DNA of 8,719 bases from the NCBI RefSeq assembly GCF_030151805.1, contig NZ_JASLCN010000297.1, forward strand, positions 1 through 8,719, in the 5' to 3' direction. Below, piece by piece: positions 1 through 5,484 of the stretch; positions within the stretch are counted from its first letter, which is position 1; every line of letters begins with the position of its first letter. A program made the position numbers and the translations under genes. The notes under the pieces were generated by a model. That model was not told the origin of the DNA, made no database searches, and was given only the letters and a program-made list of their open reading frames with translations. This DNA is from Fluviicola sp. (GTDB taxonomy: Bacteria; Bacteroidota; Bacteroidia; Flavobacteriales_D; Crocinitomicaceae).

Positions 1-179
1 CAGAATTTGATTCTCCTCCATTAGATAACAAGGGGAAAAACAAATCGTCTTACTCCAGAACCTGGAATGAACCGATCCAGGATAACCCGGAAGTCGTTCA
101 TAAAGAACGGGTATTTTCTTCGGATGAATCGGACCGGAATAAGTGGGACGATGAACTACCGGATATGTCTCTTTTCTAA
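1..179 (+). CDS. C-terminal end of an unidentified protein (5' truncated by window)
   Basis: An open frame enters from the left edge (first whole codon at base 3) and stops at TAA 177-179, giving 58 visible residues. The tail is very hydrophilic, rich in Asp, Glu, Lys, Ser and Asn, and looks disordered. It ends in an acidic stretch followed by a hydrophobic tip (DDELPDMSLF). I do not recognise the family. It lies only 10 bases before the next gene, in the same direction, so it is probably in one operon with the coiled-coil and HTH genes and belongs to the same mobile element. A relaxase or another DNA-processing protein would fit that context, but nothing visible proves it. Confidence 0.6.
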   Translation, partial: EFDSPPLDNKGKNKSSYSRTWNEPIQDNPEVVHKERVFSSDESDRNKWDDELPDMSLF

Positions 180-189
180 TCGTTGAATC

Positions 190-903
190 ATGGAAAGAAA
201 ACAGCCTTACAACACCGAAATCATCCAACGTCTTTACGAGCAGTTATGTTTTTTACAGAAACAAGGAAACAGTCGAGATTATGAAATTCGCCTGGACCAT
301 CTGACAGTAGTACCCAGAACCAATAATACGGACGTGTTTTATAGCTACGAAGCGTGTTTGGGAGAATGGACACAAGAACTAAGCGTTTGGATTTACAAAG
401 GTTCATCGCGTGTGGCAGATAAGTATGCCTTTATTCTAAGAGAATCAGAAACCGAAAAAGGAGGCTACACTCAAATACAAGTGGATGCATTGATAGCCCG
501 AACCAAACGGGATTATGCCCAGGGAATGGAAATGTCCGAATTGAGAAGTAAAGTAAAAAGACAGAAAAGAACCATCAAACAATTGCGGAAGGCTCTTGAA
601 GCGAAAGAGCATGATACTTCCGGACAAGTTGCAGGTTTGATCAGCAGTTTGAGTAAAACCAACCTTTTGGATGGCGTTTTGAACACAAAGGATCATCAGG
701 AACGAAATGAACAACCGGTTCCTGATTCAGCAACGATTAATGGACTAGATACATCCGAATTGGTTAATGTGTTTGCACATTACAAAAAGGAGCTTGGTGA
801 AGTGGATTTCGAAGCTGTTTTAGGAATTGCGCTGACACTTGCACAAAATCCAAAGTTGGTTGCCCCGGTTCGTGAATTCATTCAACAACAAATACCGTCA
901 TGA
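190..903 (+). CDS. Hypothetical coiled-coil protein of the mobile element
   Basis: This encodes a 237-residue soluble protein with no signal peptide or membrane segment. Residues 1-110 look like a folded domain of mixed strands and helices (a basic and aromatic stretch, SVWIYKGSSRVADKYAFIL, lies near 65-83). Residues about 115-142 are strongly charged with heptad-like spacing (Lys, Arg, Glu, Leu) and should form a coiled coil. A polar linker follows, and a helical C-terminal part spans about 188-237. I do not recognise a named family. The start at 190 is 10 bases after the preceding stop. The stop TGA 901-903 overlaps the ATG of the HTH gene as ATGA, which suggests translational coupling. An oligomeric DNA-associated or element-maintenance role is only a guess from context. 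Confidence 0.8.
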   Translation: MERKQPYNTEIIQRLYEQLCFLQKQGNSRDYEIRLDHLTVVPRTNNTDVFYSYEACLGEWTQELSVWIYKGSSRVADKYAFILRESETEKGGYTQIQVDALIARTKRDYAQGMEMSELRSKVKRQKRTIKQLRKALEAKEHDTSGQVAGLISSLSKTNLLDGVLNTKDHQERNEQPVPDSATINGLDTSELVNVFAHYKKELGEVDFEAVLGIALTLAQNPKLVAPVREFIQQQIPS

Positions 904-1085
904 AAGCAAAGAAATCAAAAGCAGTTGTATTGCTTACCTGTAAACAAGTTGTAGCATTTTTGCAGATTACTTCACCCACACTCCGCAAATGGACCAAAGA
1001 AGGATTGCTAAAAGCATACTCCTTGGGAGGAAGAATTTATTACAAGCAGCATGAAGTCATACAAGCGCTTCAGGCGGTTGGATAA
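900..1085 (+). CDS. Excisionase-like helix-turn-helix protein (HTH_17/MerR type)
   Basis: This encodes a 61-residue protein made almost entirely of one winged-helix DNA-binding domain. After a basic N-terminus (KAKKSK), residues 11-21 (LLTCKQVVAFL) form the first helix and 24-34 (TSPTLRKWTKE) the recognition helix. Residues 35-48 (GLLKAYSLGGRIYY) are the wing, and 50-58 a closing helix. The pattern LT..V..FL.I...TLRKW...G.L.AY.LGGR is typical of the excisionase family (HTH_17). Such proteins act as recombination directionality factors or as small repressors in integrative elements. The ATG at 900 overlaps the previous stop as ATGA. The recombinase gene 255 bases downstream supports an excision or regulatory role, but which of the two cannot be told from sequence. 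Confidence 0.85.
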   Translation: MKAKKSKAVVLLTCKQVVAFLQITSPTLRKWTKEGLLKAYSLGGRIYYKQHEVIQALQAVG

Positions 1086-1203
1086 ACAAAGTTTAAATAC
1101 TCCTGGAATAGTCGAGTCAAACAGCATCTTATCATAGAATTATTTAACAAAATCAACCCATACGGGATTCATCATAACATCAAATAATCCTAAATCAATT
1201 GTC
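1086..1203. other. Gap between HTH gene and 46-codon ORF; no clear signal
   Basis: These 118 bases are A/T-rich and noncoding as far as I can see. The frame of the downstream small ORF is closed by TAG at 1135-1137, with no earlier ATG. I find no good match to the Bacteroidota promoter motif TAnnTTTG and no strong hairpin. The position, between an excisionase-like gene and the recombinase, is where operator or accessory binding sites might lie, but no clear repeat supports this. Confidence 0.4.
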
Positions 1204-1344
1204 ATGGAAGTCAAACTTTTAGATCAGTACCAAAAGCTGATCGTTAAAAGCAAGATTAAACCTATCCGAATCAACGAAAGACGTGTGCGTTTTTCACGCT
1301 TATACATATTGAATTACATGCAATCAGAAATCACCAAGTCATGA
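1204..1344 (+). CDS. Small basic ORF (46 aa) coupled to the recombinase; half excisionase-like
   Basis: ATG 1204-1206 opens 46 codons ending at TGA 1342-1344, which overlaps the recombinase ATG (1341-1343) as ATGA. The product is basic. Residues 18-40 (IKPIRINERRVRFSRLYILNYMQ) resemble the wing and last helix of HTH_17 excisionases. They line up by eye with residues 37-58 of the 61-residue protein upstream, with one inserted residue. The N-terminal 17 residues do not form the usual recognition helix. It may be a truncated directionality factor, a real small leader protein that couples translation to the recombinase, or a chance ORF. The exact overlap and the resemblance favour a real gene, without proving it. 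Confidence 0.55.
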   Translation: MEVKLLDQYQKLIVKSKIKPIRINERRVRFSRLYILNYMQSEITKS

Positions 1345-2669
1345 AAATAAATGAAATATCTAAGTTGAAAATCAATTATCAACTGAAGAATGAAAAGTCT
1401 ACTAAGAAGCCGGTTATTGTCAATATAAACTTTGGTTACAAAGAAATGGACTTATTAACCCGAAAGTATAAATACAAACCTTTGATAATGCCGACTGGAA
1501 TTAAACTATTTCCGAATGAATGGGATCCAGTAAATAAAAAGCCATTGAATCCAGAGGATAGAAATAGACTTTATGAAATTACCACAATCATCAAACAAGT
1601 TTATCAATATCTTTCATTGAAAGGAAAAGTTTTTTATCGCGATTTTAAAGATGAGTTAGAAGAGAAGTTAAGAGGTAAGGAAAAAGTCGTTGAAGTCGAA
1701 CGAATCAAAATATCTGATTTTATTTGGAATCATATTGATACGAGTGAGCGGATAACAAAGGGAACAAAAAGCAATTACAGAAACTTTGCTAATAAACTGG
1801 AAGAATTCGAGAAACAAAAAGGGATACCAGTTATGTCAAATAATCTCGATGAAGATTTGTATCTTGAAATTATAGATTTCATTCGCTCAAAAGTAAATAG
1901 AATTAATGCCGTCTGGACACTTCAGAAAATTTTCAAATCAGTACTACATGAGATTTCACGATTCTTTAAGATTGATGTTTTTGAACCAGGAACTCAGCTT
2001 TCTAACCGAGATAAAGTACAGTCTGAAAATGCAGATGCAGTTTATCTGAATATGGAGCAAATCCAAAAGATTATTGATTTTAACCCGAAAGAAGATAGAC
2101 TTTCTAATGCGAAATACATTTTTATGATTCTTCTTTTTACAGGGTGCCGCGTTTCAGACGTATACAAAATACAGCCTGATAAGAAATATTCATCCAAAGG
2201 AACAAGCTTTAACTATGCAAGATACACCACTCAGAAAACTGAAACGGAAATTATTTGTCCGATTTTAAAGCCTTTGCAACGGATATTTGATAAGAATAAA
2301 GGAAAACCACCTCGAAAAGTGGCTTTGCATAAATTGAATTCATATTTGAGAGAACTGGCAATGCGAAGTAAGTTAGACGAAGAAGTGACAACTTATCATA
2401 CAGATTCAAATGGAAAAAGGAAAAGCGTAAAAAAGAAATTGCATGAATTTATTTCTTCTCATACTGGACGACGTTCCTTTATCACAAATCTGATAAATTT
2501 TATACCGCTTCCTATTCTCACAAAAATTACAGGTCATAAACTTCAGGATAAGAATATCATTTTCGCATATAACAAAATGACCTTACTTGAGAATGCTGCG
2601 ATGTTCTATAATCAACTACCAAGAATCACTTCTGAGAATTCTGACTACTTCCCCTTTAAATTAGTTTAA
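1341..2669 (+). CDS. Tyrosine recombinase / site-specific integrase
   Basis: A 442-residue phage-integrase-family recombinase, which breaks and rejoins DNA through a phosphotyrosine link to integrate or excise the element. Residues about 23-110 are an N-terminal arm-binding-type domain (with GIKLFPNEWDP at 53-63, typical of Bacteroidota integrases). Residues about 122-215 are the SAM-like core-binding domain, and about 235-425 the catalytic domain. Catalytic residues visible are Arg270 in LLFTGCRVSD, probable Lys299, His374 and Arg377 in SSHTGRRSF, His399 in ITGHK, and the nucleophile Tyr410 in IIFAYNKM. All are present, so the enzyme looks intact. Length is normal. Arginine codons are mostly AGA and CGA, unlike the host lipoprotein gene in this window. 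It is the last gene of the left-hand cassette and is followed by its own terminator, which fits the edge of an element. Confidence 0.95.
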   Translation: MKINEISKLKINYQLKNEKSTKKPVIVNINFGYKEMDLLTRKYKYKPLIMPTGIKLFPNEWDPVNKKPLNPEDRNRLYEITTIIKQVYQYLSLKGKVFYRDFKDELEEKLRGKEKVVEVERIKISDFIWNHIDTSERITKGTKSNYRNFANKLEEFEKQKGIPVMSNNLDEDLYLEIIDFIRSKVNRINAVWTLQKIFKSVLHEISRFFKIDVFEPGTQLSNRDKVQSENADAVYLNMEQIQKIIDFNPKEDRLSNAKYIFMILLFTGCRVSDVYKIQPDKKYSSKGTSFNYARYTTQKTETEIICPILKPLQRIFDKNKGKPPRKVALHKLNSYLRELAMRSKLDEEVTTYHTDSNGKRKSVKKKLHEFISSHTGRRSFITNLINFIPLPILTKITGHKLQDKNIIFAYNKMTLLENAAMFYNQLPRITSENSDYFPFKLV

Positions 2670-2691
2670 ACCTTAGTAAATAAAAGTGTAG

Positions 2692-2721
2692 CCCTGGAGG
2701 AGAAATCTCCGGGGATTTTTT
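2692..2721 (+). terminator. Rho-independent terminator of the recombinase gene
   Basis: An 8-bp stem, CCCTGGAG (2692-2699) with CTCCGGGG (2707-2714), has one T-G wobble and a 7-base loop. After one A, a run of six T (2716-2721) follows. It lies 22 bases after the recombinase stop. Confidence 0.85.
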
Positions 2722-2925
2722 ATACCCTGTCGGTAAGAAATTCGGTAAGAATTTGTTATTGTAGCATCTAGTTTCATTAAATCTCATTCAATTGCATCAA
2801 AAACCATTTTTCGCTACTATCCCCAGTATTTATAGTACTTTTAAGCGATTTAATAAAACTTGATAAAGGAGGGTTACAATCCTAGAAGGGTGGTTAATTA
2901 TTTTTTGCTTATTTTATATTCAATG
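2722..2925. other. Noncoding A/T-rich gap between recombinase and sppA terminators
   Basis: The recombinase and sppA stops face each other across 321 bases, each with its own terminator. The middle 204 bases contain no credible ORF. They hold the repeat cluster at 2730-2754 and a second inverted repeat, TACTAT (2815-2820) and ATAGTA (2832-2837), with an 11-base spacer. If an element ends here, its junction with host DNA should lie in this stretch. I see no tRNA or tRNA fragment that could serve as the target. Confidence 0.6.
2730..2754. repeat. Tandem and inverted repeat cluster, candidate recombinase binding/att site
   Basis: TCGGTAAGAA occurs at 2730-2739 and again at 2742-2751, a 12-base period. 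Overlapping the second copy is a perfect inverted repeat, AAATTC (2738-2743) and GAATTT (2749-2754), around the 5-base spacer GGTAA. Short inverted arms around a 5-8 base spacer, with direct repeats beside them, are the general form of tyrosine recombinase core and arm sites. The position just past the recombinase terminator fits this. The assignment is inference, since the other end of the element is not in the window. Confidence 0.4.
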
Positions 2926-2967
2926 AAAAAGGGGAATCAATCCGGATATCATCCTTCTAAATTCCCC
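2926..2967 (-). terminator. sppA: Terminator of sppA
   Basis: On the minus strand, GGGGAAT (complement of 2961-2967) pairs with ATTCCCC (complement of 2931-2937), then a run of five T follows (complement of 2926-2930). The 23 bases between the arms hold a small inner hairpin, GGAT-GAT-ATCC. It begins about 24 bases past the sppA stop. On the plus strand no T run follows directly, so it works mainly for sppA. Confidence 0.75.
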
Positions 2968-2990
2968 ATGCTCTGTTTTCAATTCTTAAT

Positions 2991-4766
2991 TTAGTGCAAA
3001 TCAATCTCAAACGGCATTCTCATTTGAATTCCGGAATAAGATTCCAGTTTCATCAATCGTTTTGTCAAATCATCAATTACTTTCGGAACTGCCTGCTGCT
3101 TTATTTTCAATGATTCACGGTCGTCTTTTGAAAGCTGTTCCAGAATTGCTTCAAACGGATCTTCTTTCACTTTCGGATAATATCTCACTTTTGCATCTTT
3201 CACTTTCGCCTCTTTGATCGCAAAAGTCAATGCATCGTTCAATCCCCCCATTTTATCAACCAAACCAATTTTGATTGCATCTGCTCCGGTCCAAACACGA
3301 CCACGTGCTATTGTCTGCACCTGATTCGTTGTTAACCCTCTTCCGTCAGCGACACGTTTTTTAAACTGTGCGTAAATCTGATTGACTTCCGCCTGGATCA
3401 ATCCCATTTCTTCCGGTGTCAATTTTCTGTTTGTAGACAAAACGCTGTGTTTGTTTGTCTGAACACGGTCAAACGTCAAACCAAGCTTATTCTCCATAAA
3501 TCCTCCGGTGTAAGGAATCACACCAAACACGCCGATTGAACCGGTGATTGTTGTAGGCTCTGCAAAAATGGTCGTTGCAGGAGTTGCAACATAATACCCC
3601 CCCGATGCGGCAACATCTCCCATGGAAACAATGACCTTCTTTTTTTTCGTGGTCAGGGAAACTTCTCTCCAGATCTCTTCAGATGCCAAAGCACTTCCTC
3701 CCGGACTGTTCACTCGGAAAACAACTACTTTGATTTTATCGTCATTGCGCACTTCTCTGAAATACTTGCAGATTTTTTCAGAAGTCATTTCGTCTCCGTT
3801 CACCGTAATAGCACCTTCACCAACGATTACCGCCACATTGGCAGTAGTTCCCATATCAAAAGCCAGCTGCTTGTTTTTAAATCCATCTGAAGCATATTCT
3901 TCGAAAGTCATGATATCTTTCAAATCTTTCAATTTGGATTTTTTCAGGACAATCGCTTCTACTTCGTCGCGGTATTTTGCAGCATCAATCAATTTCAACT
4001 TAACAGCATCATCTACACGCTGGATTTTTGCGTTTTCCGCAATCGCATTCAAATCCGCAGCACTGATCTTGCGATCCGCGGCAATCTGATTCCGCACATC
4101 TTCCCAGATTGAGGCCATGTAACGTTCAGTCTGCAAACGACTGGAATCACTCATATCCGTTCTGAAATACGGCTCTACCGCGCTCTTGAAATCGTTGTTT
4201 GAACCACGGATCACCTGCATTTCAATTCCCAATTTATCGAAGGTATTTTTGAAGAACATCAATTCTCCGCCAAGACCAATAAATTCCATTGCGGAAGTAG
4301 AGAAACCATAAACTTCATCCGAAACAGAACTGATATAGTATTGTTTTTGAGTAATGACTTCACCATTCAGGTAGGCAATCAGAAACTTCCCGGATTTCTT
4401 GAAATCTTTCAAGGCACTGCGAATTTCCATTGCTGTTCCGTAACCACATTGAACATTCCCCAATTCCAGGTAAATTCCCTTCACTTGTTTGTCCTCTTTT
4501 GCTTTTTCCAACCCGGTAAGAATATCGGCCAAACCAATTTTCTTATCCATTGAAAAACTCGGAGCATTCAAAGTGGCAGAACTCCTTTCCCCTATTTCTC
4601 CGGTAAGAGTCATGTGCAAGACACTCGTGTCCCTGACATCCGGCTCCCCGCCAAGCATAGAACCGAAAATAATCAACCAGAAGATCCATCCGAAAACGGA
4701 CAAAATCATGGAAGCAACCAATGAAGGCCAAAAGATGCGCCAAAAAGAAACTTTAACTGTAGACAT
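2991..4766 (-). CDS. sppA: Signal peptide peptidase SppA, 67K type
   Basis: A membrane-anchored serine protease of family S49 that degrades cleaved signal peptides in the cytoplasmic membrane. From the ATG at 4766 the protein has 591 residues, within the usual length of the long tandem-domain form. Residues about 10-36 are one membrane segment with its bulk exposed outside the cytoplasm. The N-terminal S49 repeat carries the catalytic lysine Lys194 in NDFKSAVEPYF. The C-terminal repeat carries the nucleophile Ser388 in GDVAASGGYY, preceded by NSPGGSALASEEIW. So the Ser/Lys dyad is complete. An in-frame ATG at 4793 would add nine residues (MYICFKVIS), but it directly abuts a perfect TAnnTTTG promoter element (4783-4790), so I prefer 4766. 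The gene is divergent from folK and convergent with the recombinase, and has its own terminator. Confidence 0.95.
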   Translation of the reverse strand: MSTVKVSFWRIFWPSLVASMILSVFGWIFWLIIFGSMLGGEPDVRDTSVLHMTLTGEIGERSSATLNAPSFSMDKKIGLADILTGLEKAKEDKQVKGIYLELGNVQCGYGTAMEIRSALKDFKKSGKFLIAYLNGEVITQKQYYISSVSDEVYGFSTSAMEFIGLGGELMFFKNTFDKLGIEMQVIRGSNNDFKSAVEPYFRTDMSDSSRLQTERYMASIWEDVRNQIAADRKISAADLNAIAENAKIQRVDDAVKLKLIDAAKYRDEVEAIVLKKSKLKDLKDIMTFEEYASDGFKNKQLAFDMGTTANVAVIVGEGAITVNGDEMTSEKICKYFREVRNDDKIKVVVFRVNSPGGSALASEEIWREVSLTTKKKKVIVSMGDVAASGGYYVATPATTIFAEPTTITGSIGVFGVIPYTGGFMENKLGLTFDRVQTNKHSVLSTNRKLTPEEMGLIQAEVNQIYAQFKKRVADGRGLTTNQVQTIARGRVWTGADAIKIGLVDKMGGLNDALTFAIKEAKVKDAKVRYYPKVKEDPFEAILEQLSKDDRESLKIKQQAVPKVIDDLTKRLMKLESYSGIQMRMPFEIDLH

Positions 4767-4782
4767 AGATATAACTTTGAAA

Positions 4783-4790
4783 CAAATATA
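4783..4790 (-). promoter_or_regulatory. sppA: Possible -7 promoter element for sppA (TATATTTG)
   Basis: Read on the minus strand, 4790-4783 is TATATTTG, an exact match to the Bacteroidota -7 consensus TAnnTTTG. It lies 16 bases before the preferred ATG at 4766, giving a leader of roughly ten bases. No TTG -33 element is found at the expected distance, where an A/T-rich run lies instead. Confidence 0.5.
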
Positions 4791-4808
4791 CATCCAAAAA
4801 AAAAGTGA

Positions 4809-4838
4809 TTTGAGCTTTAATGATGTAAGTTATCTTTA
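4809..4838 (+). promoter_or_regulatory. folK: Possible folK promoter (TTTG-N18-TATCTTTA)
   Basis: TTTG at 4809-4812 and TATCTTTA at 4831-4838 are 18 bases apart. The second matches TAnnTTTG except for the last base. Both element types and the spacing fit the major Bacteroidota promoter. The start codon at 4868 is about 29 bases beyond the -7 element, so the leader would be roughly 20 bases. Confidence 0.5.
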
Positions 4839-4867
4839 CCCCATCAAAAGGATAAAAATTGGTTTAA

Positions 4868-5404
4868 ATGGTAAATCGCACAAAAAACGATTTTAACAAG
4901 TTCATTTACATTGGTGTTGGCACCAATATCGGCGATAAAATGGCACATATTCAGCAAGCAATTAACGAGTTGAATGCAAAGCAGATCCACGTTTTACGCA
5001 CAGCTTCTGTTTATGAAACGCCGCCCTGGGGCTTTGAAGCGGAAGAATGGTTCCTGAATACCGTTTTCGAATGCACTACGGAGCTGGAACCACAGGATTG
5101 TTTAAAAGCCCTCCAATTTGTGGAAAAAAAAATGGGAAGGGAAAGAAGTTCTCAGCAGCGTTACGAATCCCGAATCATTGATCTGGATATCCTCTTATTT
5201 AAAGACCTGCAAATCAAGCAGTCAGATTTGCAAGTTCCACACCCGTATATCACTGAAAGACAGTTTGTAACAACTCCTATGTTTGAGCTGACCGGAAATT
5301 TTTTCTTCCGTTCGCTCGGGCACGATTTCGGGGAACTAAAAAACAAATTCGAAAAGTCAGAAAATCCATTCGTCGTTCATAATCCGCCACTTGTCAATGA
5401 ATAA
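4868..5404 (+). CDS. folK: 2-amino-4-hydroxy-6-hydroxymethyldihydropteridine pyrophosphokinase (HPPK)
   Basis: A cytoplasmic enzyme of folate synthesis that moves pyrophosphate from ATP to 6-hydroxymethyl-7,8-dihydropterin, giving the substrate of dihydropteroate synthase. The 178-residue protein shows the family motifs in order: YIGVGTNIGDK (14-24), SVYETPPWGF (47-56), FLNTV (62-66), GRERSSQQRYESR (90-102), then IIDLDILLF (103-111) with the Mg-binding Asp105 and Asp107, and PHPYITERQFVTTPMFEL (124-141). It is a single-domain form, not fused to folB or folP. The C-terminal 30 or so residues are polar and slightly longer than in the shortest homologues. The start is the first in-frame ATG after the promoter-like sequence and leaves an 11-residue lead before the first strand. 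No other folate genes are present in the window. Confidence 0.95.
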   Translation: MVNRTKNDFNKFIYIGVGTNIGDKMAHIQQAINELNAKQIHVLRTASVYETPPWGFEAEEWFLNTVFECTTELEPQDCLKALQFVEKKMGRERSSQQRYESRIIDLDILLFKDLQIKQSDLQVPHPYITERQFVTTPMFELTGNFFFRSLGHDFGELKNKFEKSENPFVVHNPPLVNE

Positions 5405-5439
5405 ATACGGATTAATCTTCATAGGTTAAAAAAAATGAT

Positions 5440-5447
5440 TATTATTG
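5440..5447 (+). promoter_or_regulatory. Weak -7-like element upstream of the OmpA/TPR lipoprotein gene
   Basis: TATTATTG at 5440-5447 differs by one base from TAnnTTTG and lies 37 bases before the ATG at 5485. No clear TTG is seen about 19 bases upstream. A promoter is expected here, because folK and this gene differ strongly in codon bias, but the match is modest. Confidence 0.25.
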
Positions 5448-5484
5448 CAAGGAATTTTATTAAGGTAGTAACTAACAATTGAAT

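Noticed and set aside
61..81. Inverted repeat CCTGG ... CCAGG
   Set aside because: It lies inside a coding frame, the arms are only 5 bases and the loop is 11. Chance is the simpler explanation.
2868..2884. tRNA T-loop-like string (GGTTACAATCC) as a remnant of a tRNA target site
   Set aside because: It differs from the T-arm consensus in the loop, the flanking bases do not form the 5-bp stem, and no acceptor or anticodon arm is nearby.
3622..4089. 155-codon plus-strand ORF inside sppA
   Set aside because: It lies antisense to a well-supported SppA coding region, has low-complexity Ser/Thr/Phe composition and no recognisable domain. It is a shadow of the gene.
4489..4896. 135-codon plus-strand ORF over the sppA start and folK start
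   Set aside because: It is antisense to the sppA N-terminus, runs through the divergent promoter region and overlaps folK in another frame. No family features are visible.
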